Source: Methanosarcinales archaeon
Lineage (GTDB): Archaea; Nanobdellota; Nanobdellia; Woesearchaeales; CG1-02-33-12
Reading direction: 5' to 3'
DNA length: 9,731 bases
Assembly: GCA_017610505.1 (NCBI GenBank)
Contig: JAFCBX010000021.1
Coordinates: 1 to 9,731, forward strand
Position numbers and translations under genes: made by a program. Each line of letters opens with the position of its first letter. Positions within the stretch are counted from its first letter, which is position 1. The notes under the pieces were generated by a model, which saw only the letters and a list, made by a program, of their open reading frames with translations, ran no database searches and was not told where the DNA came from. This document shows, piece by piece, positions 1-5,796 of this stretch.

Positions 1-1
1 T

Positions 2-1795
2 TATGTATGGGTTGCAAAGCAATACCACAAGCTTGCAAAGTTTCCAAGGATAATTGCATTAACAGCTTCGCCGGGCTCTGATATTGAGCATATTTCAGAA
101 GTCTGCAAAAATCTCTTTATAGAAGATATTGAGGTAAGGACAGAAAAAGACCATGATGTTAAGCCATATGTTCAGGAGATGGAAACTAAATGGGTCGAGG
201 TCGAGCTGCCAGAAAAATTTAAACAGGTTCAGAAATATCTAAAGGATTGTGTTAAGTCAAAGATTGATGAGATAAAAAAATATGGCTACATGCCCAAAAT
301 AAATGGAAGTATGAGCAAAAAAGATTTACTTGGCTTGCAGGCAGCATTGCATTCAGAAATAGCTCATGGAAACAAGGATTTTGGAATTTTGAGAACAATC
401 TCTCTATTAGCAGAAGTAATGAAAGCAGGGCATGGGCTTGAGCTTTTGGAAACTCAGGGAATAACTGTCTTATATAAATATCTGAATAAGCTTATTGAGG
501 AATCAAGGACAACAAAAGTAAAAGCAGTTAAAAATCTTGCAATAGATGCTAATTTCAAATCTGCCTTGATAAAAACAGAGAGTTTGTTTAATGAAAAAAT
601 AGAACATCCAAAGCTTGATAAGCTTAAAAAGATTATAAAAAAGAGCATAAGTGAAAACAAAGATATAAAAACAATTGTCTTTAATCAGTACAGGGATAAT
701 GCCCTGAATATTGTTGAGGAACTGAACAAAATAGAGGGGGTTAAGTCACAGCTTTTTGTTGGCCAGATGAAAAAAGGTGATACAGGCTTAACCCAAAAAA
801 AGCAGAAGGAAATTTTAGACAAATTCAGGGCAGGCGAGTTTAATGTTCTGGTTTCAACTTCTATTGGGGAGGAAGGCCTGGATATCCCAAAAGTTGATGC
901 TGTTATTTTCTATGAGCCAATTCCAAGTGCAATAAGAACAATACAAAGAAAGGGAAGAACAGCAAGACAAAAGAAAGGAAAAGTTATTGTTCTGGTTGCA
1001 AAAAATACAAGGGATGTTTCTTACAGGTGGTCAGCTTTCCATAAAGAGAATCGCATGTACAGAACTCTTGAGACATTGAAGAGAAAGATAAGTTCTCCTT
1101 TAATGCAAAAAAAAGAGCAGACACTTGAAAGGTTTATTCCAGAAGAAGATAAAGTAACAATATTTGCAGATACAAGGGAAAAAGGCTCTGGTGTTATAAA
1201 AGAACTAATTGAACTTGGTGTTAATATAAAGCTGAAAATGCTTAAGGTTGGAGACTATGTATTGAGTGAAAGGGTTGCTGTTGAGATAAAAACAGTAAGG
1301 GATTTCGTTGACTCAATTCTTGATAACAGATTATTGCAGCAGATAAAGGAATTAAAGACTAATTTTGAGAGACCAATTGTTCTTGTTGAAGGGACTGAGG
1401 ATATTTATTCAATGAGAAAAGTTCACCCAAATGCCATAAGGGGTATGCTAGCAACAATTGCTGTAAGCTATGGAATACCAATAATTTATTCAAAGAACTA
1501 TAAAGAAACAGCTTCTTATCTGCATATAATTGCAAAGCGCGAGCAGGAAAATGGAAAACATGACTTTAACCTGCATGGCGAGAGAAAGCCATTAACACTT
1601 AAAGAACAGCAGGAATATGTTGTAAGTTCTCTGCCAGGTGTTGGGCCTGGTTTAGCAAAACCATTATTGAAAAAATTCAGGACAATTAAAAAAATAATTA
1701 ATGCAAAGGCTGAGCAGCTTGAGAAAGTTGAGAAGATAGGGCCAAAAAAAGCTGCCGAGATAAAAAGGGTTACTGATAGTGAATATGAAAGATGA
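2..1795 (+). CDS. hef: Hef helicase/nuclease (XPF/FANCM family), 5'-truncated by window edge
   Basis: Archaeal Hef joins an SF2 helicase to an XPF-type nuclease and acts on stalled or branched replication forks. The frame is open from base 2, so the start lies outside; 597 residues are visible, against roughly 750 for full-length Hef. Residues 1-25 (starting YVWVAKQY) run into motif III, LTASPGS; Walker A and the DEAH box must lie just upstream. Motif IV is near 225 (IVFNQYRDNA), motif V at 285-296 (STSIGEEGLDIP) and motif VI at 315-322 (QRKGRTAR). The ERCC4 nuclease spans about 385-510: DTRE with D390, GDYVLS with D418, then E428-I429-K430 and D434. The family normally has ERKxxxD, so the arginine is replaced. 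Two helix-hairpin-helix motifs (about 543-590, LPGVGPGLA and IGPKKAAEI) end the protein. The ATG at 179 is internal. Only 19 bp separate it from the next gene. The family call is certain; nuclease activity is less so. Confidence 0.96.
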   Translation, partial: YVWVAKQYHKLAKFPRIIALTASPGSDIEHISEVCKNLFIEDIEVRTEKDHDVKPYVQEMETKWVEVELPEKFKQVQKYLKDCVKSKIDEIKKYGYMPKINGSMSKKDLLGLQAALHSEIAHGNKDFGILRTISLLAEVMKAGHGLELLETQGITVLYKYLNKLIEESRTTKVKAVKNLAIDANFKSALIKTESLFNEKIEHPKLDKLKKIIKKSISENKDIKTIVFNQYRDNALNIVEELNKIEGVKSQLFVGQMKKGDTGLTQKKQKEILDKFRAGEFNVLVSTSIGEEGLDIPKVDAVIFYEPIPSAIRTIQRKGRTARQKKGKVIVLVAKNTRDVSYRWSAFHKENRMYRTLETLKRKISSPLMQKKEQTLERFIPEEDKVTIFADTREKGSGVIKELIELGVNIKLKMLKVGDYVLSERVAVEIKTVRDFVDSILDNRLLQQIKELKTNFERPIVLVEGTEDIYSMRKVHPNAIRGMLATIAVSYGIPIIYSKNYKETASYLHIIAKREQENGKHDFNLHGERKPLTLKEQQEYVVSSLPGVGPGLAKPLLKKFRTIKKIINAKAEQLEKVEKIGPKKAAEIKRVTDSEYER

Positions 1796-1814
1796 TTTTC
1801 TTTAATATGTTAAA

Positions 1815-2228
1815 ATGACAGAAAAGTATTATATTGATGCTGCAATCTGGAGAGGTCTCCATGAAAATAGGTCTGATAGGTTTAGGCCGCTTGGTGACTG
1901 GGCTTTTGAATTATTCAAAAAAATAAGAAAGGCTAAAGGAAAAATTCTCTATTCAAATCTTGTAGTTGATGAATTGTCGATAGCTTATAATAAAGAAATA
2001 ATAAAAAAACTTTTTGAGGACATATCTAAATTGCTTGAAAGGGTGGAAATTAAGAAAGAGCAGGTAAGGGAAGCAAACAGATTGAACAAAGAGCTTAAAA
2101 TCCCTTTTGGAGATGTATTGCATGGAATTTTAGCCAGAGATAATAATGCAATAATGGTTACAAGGGATCATCATTTTGAAGAACTTCAAGATATGGTTAA
2201 TGTTAAAAAGCCAGAGGAACTAATCTAG
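1815..2228 (+). CDS. PIN-domain protein, VapC-like putative ribonuclease
   Basis: The 137-residue protein has the size and acidic-residue order of a single PIN domain, a metal-dependent RNase fold: YYIDAAIW with D8, VVDEL with E53, IPFGDVLHG with D100 and VTRDHHF with D118. This is the usual quartet for VapC-type toxins, though some single PIN proteins are not toxins. It follows hef by 19 bp on the same strand with no obvious Shine-Dalgarno, so it may ride on the hef transcript. No antitoxin lies directly upstream. The nearest candidate is the RHH gene at 2220-2486, which is convergent and overlaps the last 9 bp of this one, an unusual layout for a VapBC pair. The fold is clear; the cellular target and the toxin role are inferred. 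Confidence 0.82.
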   Translation: MTEKYYIDAAIWRGLHENRSDRFRPLGDWAFELFKKIRKAKGKILYSNLVVDELSIAYNKEIIKKLFEDISKLLERVEIKKEQVREANRLNKELKIPFGDVLHGILARDNNAIMVTRDHHFEELQDMVNVKKPEELI

Positions 2229-2486
2229 TTTAACTCCTAATTTTCTTGCATATTTATTTGCAACTTCTTCCCTTATTTTATGTAATCTTTTATCACTTAC
2301 ACTTACATTAGCTGTTCCTTTAAACTTTCTTAATTCATGAATAACTAAATCTCTTTCTATTGAAATTAGTTTTTCTCTTATTGCTTCCCTTATAAATTCA
2401 GTCCTATTATTAAAATTCAATGGTCTTATAATCCCATCTATTTTCTTTATAATTCTTTCCTGAAGTTTAAATGTAACTGTCTCCAT
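2220..2486 (-). CDS. Ribbon-helix-helix (CopG/MetJ-type) regulator or antitoxin
   Basis: The start chosen is the ATG at 2484-2486, giving 88 residues. A longer frame exists from a TTG at 2505-2507, but the TATA box at 2513-2520 puts transcription start only a few bases before the ATG, so the message would be nearly leaderless and would omit the TTG. Residues 1-40 (METVTFKLQE, then NNRTEFIREAIREKL) match an RHH DNA-binding domain: a short beta strand, helix, turn and second helix. The basic and acidic tail (residues 45-88, ELRKFKG, KIREEVANKYARK) resembles the toxin-binding tail of antitoxins, but no co-directional toxin follows. It is convergent with the PIN gene at 1815-2228 and overlaps it by 9 bp. 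A 7-bp inverted repeat in its own promoter suggests autoregulation. Confidence 0.8.
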   Translation of the reverse strand: METVTFKLQERIIKKIDGIIRPLNFNNRTEFIREAIREKLISIERDLVIHELRKFKGTANVSVSDKRLHKIREEVANKYARKLGVKLD

Positions 2487-2488
2487 GG

Positions 2489-2514
2489 TATTACAAGTAT
2501 AACACAATGTAATA
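2489..2514 (-). promoter_or_regulatory. Inverted repeat, likely operator of the RHH gene
   Basis: TATTACA at 2489-2495 and TGTAATA at 2508-2514 are perfect 7-bp arms with a 12-bp spacer. The site begins 2 bp before the ATG and runs into the TATA box, so a bound protein would block promoter use. RHH proteins commonly bind such repeats in their own promoters; that this one does is inferred. Confidence 0.5.
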
Positions 2515-2520
2515 TATAAA
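2513..2520 (-). promoter_or_regulatory. TATA box of the RHH gene (near-leaderless)
   Basis: On the minus strand this reads TTTATATA, the archaeal consensus. It ends 26 bases before the ATG at 2486, placing the transcription start within a few bases of the start codon. Confidence 0.6.
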
Positions 2521-2584
2521 TTTTTCTGTTTTCTACTATTTTATTTAAATTTGGCATTACAAACATTATCTTAAATTTCAGAAA

Positions 2585-2613
2585 TTCATGCTCTTTAGCT
2601 TGTTTATTCTTTC
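2585..2613. repeat. Left copy of 29-bp direct repeat (duplicated 3' end of htpX)
   Basis: Identical over 29 bp to 3354-3382, and 33 of 34 bases match if extended to 2580-2613 against 3349-3382. Read on the minus strand it would encode ERINKLKSMNF, the exact C-terminus of HtpX, followed here by TGA (the right copy is followed by TAA). It begins 1 bp after the stop codon of the PIN toxin gene and is not joined to any htpX reading frame. With the right copy it brackets the AbrB-PIN operon. Confidence 0.93.
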
Positions 2614-2614
2614 A

Positions 2615-3028
2615 TCAATTACTAATCAAATCCAAAAATTTAGAGGCAGTTAGTATTTTAGTTTTATTAAATTCTTTAATTTTCAATAAAGGTTCATCTC
2701 CAGATATAAGAAAATCAGCTTTGGTTATTACTGCTGACTCCAAAATTATGTTATCACTAGGATCTTCCTGAATAAATTTAATATTTCCAAATGTATTTAC
2801 AATAGTAGCAATACTATAAATAATACCCATAAATCTTAATTTTTGTTCTTCTTTAAAATTAAATTTGGGATAACTTAAAACTCTATACAATTCCCTTAGT
2901 TGTTTTTTGGAAATAATAAGCTCAAATTCTCTGTTTAATATTTTGTCAAATATTAGCCTTTGTTTTCCTTTCCATCCAAAAGCAGAAATTAAGATGTTTG
3001 TATCTAGAACTATCTTTTTCTTGCCCAT
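2615..3028 (-). CDS. PIN-family toxin (COG1569-like), partner of the AbrB antitoxin
   Basis: The 137 residues fit the family often annotated 'putative toxin-antitoxin system toxin component, PIN family'. N-terminal IVLDTNILISAF carries D9; E46 sits in QLRELYRVLSYPKF; EDPSDNIILESAV carries D92; ADFLISGDEPLL carries D111; and the end (TKILTASKFLDLI) is typical. These acids should bind the metal ions for RNA cleavage. The start ATG lies inside the antitoxin gene, a 19-bp overlap, with GAGG at 3036-3039 (minus strand) about 7 bases ahead as a ribosome site, so translation is probably coupled. The stop is 1 bp from the left copy of the htpX-end repeat, so the gene fills the cassette to its border. 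Its RNA target is not predictable. Confidence 0.88.
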   Translation of the reverse strand: MGKKKIVLDTNILISAFGWKGKQRLIFDKILNREFELIISKKQLRELYRVLSYPKFNFKEEQKLRFMGIIYSIATIVNTFGNIKFIQEDPSDNIILESAVITKADFLISGDEPLLKIKEFNKTKILTASKFLDLISN

Positions 3029-3270
3029 TTAATTGCCTCAGAAACATTTTTTTGTGATAATTTCTGTTTCTCAAACTGAGACCTCATTTCTTTTGATAAT
3101 TTTTCAAACTCTAGTTTCACATCAGGAATTTTTACTTTCTTAAATAATATCCCTTCTTTTATTGGAAAAGAAATAAATCTATCTCCAGGTCTAAACTTTT
3201 CTAACTCACGGATATTTTGAGGCACAACCAATTGTCCTTTAGGACTCATTTTAACAAGTTCTGTATCCAT
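3010..3270 (-). CDS. AbrB/MazE-type (SpoVT-AbrB fold) antitoxin
   Basis: The 86-residue protein has an N-terminal swapped-hairpin DNA-binding domain: residues 4-45 include ELVKMSPKGQLVVPQNIRE and FRPGDRFISF, matching the 'KGQ-vtlPkeiRe-l-l-pGD' pattern. The charged C-terminal half (about 52-86, FEKLSKEMRSQFEKQK and SEAIKWARKR) is the likely toxin-binding segment. A strong Shine-Dalgarno (GGAGGT, minus strand, 3277-3282) lies 6 bases before the ATG. The gene overlaps the PIN toxin by 19 bp in the usual antitoxin-first order. A perfect palindrome between TATA box and Shine-Dalgarno suggests autorepression by the antitoxin or the complex. Both genes lie inside the direct repeats copied from the end of htpX. 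Confidence 0.87.
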   Translation of the reverse strand: MDTELVKMSPKGQLVVPQNIRELEKFRPGDRFISFPIKEGILFKKVKIPDVKLEFEKLSKEMRSQFEKQKLSQKNVSEAIKWARKR

Positions 3271-3276
3271 TTTAAA

Positions 3277-3282
3277 ACCTCC
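3277..3282 (-). promoter_or_regulatory. Shine-Dalgarno of the AbrB antitoxin
   Basis: GGAGGT on the minus strand, 6 bases before the ATG at 3270. It is the strongest ribosome-binding site in the window and fixes the start. Confidence 0.75.
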
Positions 3283-3288
3283 AATACT

Positions 3289-3301
3289 ACAGTTAAACTG
3301 T
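3289..3301. promoter_or_regulatory. Palindrome ACAGTT-A-AACTGT, likely TA operator
   Basis: Perfect 6-bp arms around one central base. It lies between the TATA-like box (3307-3315) and the Shine-Dalgarno (3277-3282), close to the expected transcription start. That is the place for AbrB-type autorepression; actual binding is inferred. Confidence 0.5.
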
Positions 3302-3306
3302 TGAAC

Positions 3307-3315
3307 TATTTAAAT
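3307..3315 (-). promoter_or_regulatory. TATA-like box of the AbrB-PIN operon
   Basis: ATTTAAATA on the minus strand, its centre about 40 bases before the ATG. Transcription would begin near 3286 with a short leader carrying the Shine-Dalgarno. It lies between the direct repeats, so the cassette carries its own promoter. Confidence 0.45.
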
Positions 3316-3346
3316 GTTTCTATGAGATGCTAGATACATTACTAAC

Positions 3347-4186
3347 TTAGAAGTTCATGCTCTTTAGCTTGTTTATTCTTTCGGCCATTGGAGGATGTGT
3401 TGATAAAAGGTTTAACAGGCTTCCTCTGAAAGGGTTTGCTATAAACAAGCATGAGGTTGCCTTGCTGCCAAATCTTAATGGATTTTTCTTAACACCTTGC
3501 TCTAATTTTTCTAAAGCACTTGCAAGCCCAAAGCTGTTATGCAAAGTTCGTGCAGCTGTTTCATCTGCCAAGAATTCTCTTGATCTTGATATTGCAAGCT
3601 GTAAAATAGCTGCGATTATTGGTGTAAGAATTGCCAGTGCAATAAGTTCAAGGCCAGAATTTCTGTCCCTGCCTCCAAAGCCGCCAAAGATTGCTGCCCA
3701 GCGGGCCATCATAGCAGCATATGATATAACTCCTGCAATTGTTGCTGCAACAGTCTGTATTAAAATATCCCTGTTTTTTACATGGCTTGCCTCGTGTGCA
3801 ATAACACCTTTAAGCTCATCATCATTTAATAACTCTAAAATTCCTTTTGTGCATGCTATTGCTGCGTGGTTTGGATTTCTGCCAGTTGCAAAAGCATTTG
3901 GATTATCTGTTGGCAAAATATATATTTTTGGCATTGGCAGATTGGCAAGCTGAATAACCTCTCTTACAATCTTGTAAAGCCTTGGAGCCTGCTGCTCTGT
4001 TACAGGCTTTGCGTGATACATTTTCAAGACTATTTTATCAGAATACCAATAAGAGCCAAAATTAATTAATATTGCAAAGACTAAACCTATTATTATCCCT
4101 GAAGTTCCCCAGAAAGAGCCTATCCAAAGCAATAAGGCTGTTAATAAGGCCAACAATACAACTGTTTTTAGTTGGTTTTTTATCAT
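3347..4186 (-). CDS. htpX: HtpX-like M48 zinc metalloprotease, membrane
   Basis: HtpX-type M48 proteases degrade damaged or misassembled membrane proteins. The 279 residues are of normal length. Two N-terminal membrane helices (about 8-24 and 28-46) are followed by the catalytic domain. HEASH at 131-135 is the HExxH zinc motif, and E204 in SRSREFLADE is the third zinc ligand. A second hydrophobic pair spans about 143-165 and 180-200, and LSTHPPMAERI at 261-271 is the conserved C-terminal motif. The ATG at 4184-4186 follows a TATA-like box by about 33 bases. The gene is divergent from the primase. Its last 29-34 bp are duplicated at 2580-2613, beyond the AbrB-PIN operon, so the present 3' end may have been supplied by an inserted element. 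Family assignment is very secure. Confidence 0.96.
   Translation of the reverse strand: MIKNQLKTVVLLALLTALLLWIGSFWGTSGIIIGLVFAILINFGSYWYSDKIVLKMYHAKPVTEQQAPRLYKIVREVIQLANLPMPKIYILPTDNPNAFATGRNPNHAAIACTKGILELLNDDELKGVIAHEASHVKNRDILIQTVAATIAGVISYAAMMARWAAIFGGFGGRDRNSGLELIALAILTPIIAAILQLAISRSREFLADETAARTLHNSFGLASALEKLEQGVKKNPLRFGSKATSCLFIANPFRGSLLNLLSTHPPMAERINKLKSMNF
3354..3382. repeat. Right copy of 29-bp direct repeat (3' end of htpX)
   Basis: Identical to 2585-2613. In this copy the sequence is the coding end of htpX (ERINKLKSMN) and runs straight into F-TAA. It contains a small GCT-CTTT-AGC inverted repeat, also present in the left copy at 2590-2599. Confidence 0.93.
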
Positions 4187-4287
4187 GGTTATCAGAAAAA
4201 AGGTATATGTTTTTAATATTTAAGGCTGTTGGTTTTTTATTTTAAATCCTAAAAACAAAAACTATTAAATAAAGCAGAATTCTATAT
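4187..4287. promoter_or_regulatory. Divergent promoter region of htpX and the primase
   Basis: For htpX (minus) TTAAATATT at 4215-4223 is a plausible TATA box, with transcription starting a few bases before the ATG. For the primase (plus) TATTAAATAA at 4263-4272 would start transcription around 4292, giving a leaderless message from the second ATG (4294). An upstream box (TATTTTAAAT, about 4238-4247) would instead give a leader of about 20 bases and allow use of the first ATG (4288). Confidence 0.45.
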
Positions 4288-5793
4288 ATGATTATGATAA
4301 GCTTAAGCACAGCTCTGAAGCATTACAAGAGAAAAGATGTCCAGGATGAAATACTTCTTGCTGCCCAGGATAAAGAGGTAGTTGCAAGGTTTGGTGATAA
4401 GGGCTTTGGAAAGAGGCCTGATATCTTAAAATATCCCAACGATATCATTGAGCAGGTAAAGCAAGGAGCTACATCTTTTCATGTTTCTGAGGAAAGATGG
4501 AGAAATCCATTGCAGCTAACAACTCCTATGAGCAAAAAGGATGCTGATAACTTAAGGACTAGCTGGGATTTGGTGATTGATATTGATTTTGAGGTATGGG
4601 AAATAACAAAGATCATAACAAATGAAATAATAAAGGCATTGAAAGAGCATGACATAAGTTCTATAAGTTGCAAATTTTCAGGAAATAAGGGGTTTCATAT
4701 AGGTGTTCCATTTGAGGCCTTTCCTGAAAAAGTGCATGACCAGGAAACAAGAACACTGTTTCCAGAGGCAACAAAAAGGGTTGTAAGTTATCTTGCAGAC
4801 TATATTGACAGCAAGGAGAAGGGTTTTGCATTGTCAAAAAAGATAGTTAAAAGCAATGAATTTAATGATTTTCTTAAAAAAACAGGAAAAAGTATTGATG
4901 AATTTACAAAAGATATATGCATCAAATGTGGTGCAGGATTAAAATCAGAAGACAAAAAACAGCTTGAGTTTATATGCCCTAAATGTGGAAAAACAGTAAG
5001 TGCAGATGAATCTGTTAAGTATATGTTTTGTAATAAGGATAAGGTTTATATGGAAAGGATTCAAAACACTGCAATAAAAAAGTGCCCAAAGTGCGGCGGA
5101 ACTAAATTTGGAAAAAAAGTCAATCTTTTCATTGATACTTTATTGGTTTCCTCAAGACACCTTTACAGAATGGCTTATTCCTTACATGAAAAATCAGGGC
5201 TTGTTTCAATTCCAATTGACCCTAACAAAGTTCTTGAGTTTGATAAGTCTAATGCAAAGCCGGAAACATTAAGGGTTTCTAAATTTAAATTCCTTAATAG
5301 GAAAGATGTAAAAAAAGGTGAGGCAGGGAAGTTAATAATACAGGCCTTTGACTACAAGCCTCAAATTGAAGGAGAAGAAAATGAGCTTGAGAAAAAAGAA
5401 TATGAGCCATTGGGTTTTGCACTCCAGGAAGAATTCTTTCCGCCATGCATAAAAAAAGGGTTAAAGGGATTAAAAGACGGGAGAAAAAGATTCTCATTTA
5501 TATTAATCAATTTCCTTACAAATGTTGGCTGGGATTATGAGAAAATAGAAAAATTGTTTGTTGAATGGAACAAAAAAAATGATGAGCCACTAAGAGAGGT
5601 TAGTTTGTTAGGCCAGCTAAAATACCACAAAAGAAACAAAAAGAAAATATTGCCACCAAACTGCGATAATGCTGCATATTACAAGGATATTGGGATATGC
5701 AATCCAGACAACCTCTGCAATAGAATAAAAAACCCGGTAAACTATAGCAGATTGAAAGTCAGGCATGTAAAAAATAGAAAAAAGGGCAAATAA
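4288..5793 (+). CDS. priS: Single-chain archaeal DNA primase: PriS catalytic domain fused to PriL-like Fe-S C-terminal domain
   Basis: Primase makes the short primers for DNA replication; in most archaea it is a PriS-PriL heterodimer. The 501 residues combine both. Residues 90-310 are PriS-like: LVIDIDFE with catalytic D98 and D100, SGNKGFHIG (131-139), and ID283 before SSRHLYRMAYSLHEKSGL (288-305). Cysteines sit in CxxC pairs (C211/C214, C230/C233, C266/C269) with a single C248, a zinc-binding insertion. Residues about 380-487 match the PriL C-terminal domain: FFPPCIKKGLKGL (C387), RFSFILINFL, then ILPPNCDN (C459), ICNPDNLC (C471 and C477), four cysteines suited to a [4Fe-4S] cluster. A fused primase of this kind is known from Nanoarchaeum. 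The PriL N-terminal part appears missing. M3 (4294) is an alternative start. The gene ends 3 bp from the convergent neighbour. Confidence 0.93.
   Translation: MIMISLSTALKHYKRKDVQDEILLAAQDKEVVARFGDKGFGKRPDILKYPNDIIEQVKQGATSFHVSEERWRNPLQLTTPMSKKDADNLRTSWDLVIDIDFEVWEITKIITNEIIKALKEHDISSISCKFSGNKGFHIGVPFEAFPEKVHDQETRTLFPEATKRVVSYLADYIDSKEKGFALSKKIVKSNEFNDFLKKTGKSIDEFTKDICIKCGAGLKSEDKKQLEFICPKCGKTVSADESVKYMFCNKDKVYMERIQNTAIKKCPKCGGTKFGKKVNLFIDTLLVSSRHLYRMAYSLHEKSGLVSIPIDPNKVLEFDKSNAKPETLRVSKFKFLNRKDVKKGEAGKLIIQAFDYKPQIEGEENELEKKEYEPLGFALQEEFFPPCIKKGLKGLKDGRKRFSFILINFLTNVGWDYEKIEKLFVEWNKKNDEPLREVSLLGQLKYHKRNKKKILPPNCDNAAYYKDIGICNPDNLCNRIKNPVNYSRLKVRHVKNRKKGK
5769..5783 (-). terminator. T-run terminator for the gene at 5797-6729
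   Basis: On the minus strand two TTTTTT runs (5778-5783 and 5769-5774) follow the stop codon by 13 to 28 bases. Oligo-T tracts suffice for termination by archaeal RNA polymerase. They lie inside the end of the convergent primase gene. Confidence 0.4.
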
Positions 5794-5796
5794 ACC

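Larger units (their letters stand above)
2585..3382. mobile_element. Putative TA cassette inserted at the 3' end of htpX, bounded by 29-bp direct repeats
   Basis: The repeats at 2585-2613 and 3354-3382 enclose 740 bp holding only the AbrB-PIN operon with its promoter, palindrome and Shine-Dalgarno. The repeat-to-repeat period is 769 bp. Recombination between the copies would remove the module and leave an intact htpX ending in the same residues with TGA in place of TAA. This is the layout left by integration into a gene's 3' end with that end restored. No integrase, transposase or terminal inverted repeat is visible, so a recombinase acting in trans, homologous recombination of a circle, or decay of a larger element would be needed. 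The repeats are seen; mobility is inferred. Confidence 0.55.

Noticed and set aside
2487..2507. TTG start extending the RHH protein by seven residues
   Set aside because: The TATA box places transcription start downstream of this TTG, and RHH domains begin at the METVTFKL strand.
2585..3382. Insertion sequence or transposon
   Set aside because: No transposase and no terminal inverted repeats; the flanking repeats are a 29-bp piece of gene sequence, too long for an ordinary target-site duplication, so a 3'-end integration model fits better.
3357..3953. Long open frame on the plus strand opposite htpX
   Set aside because: It is the antisense shadow of a well-supported htpX gene; its composition (many Ala, Ile, Ser without domain sense) and lack of promoter or ribosome site argue against it.
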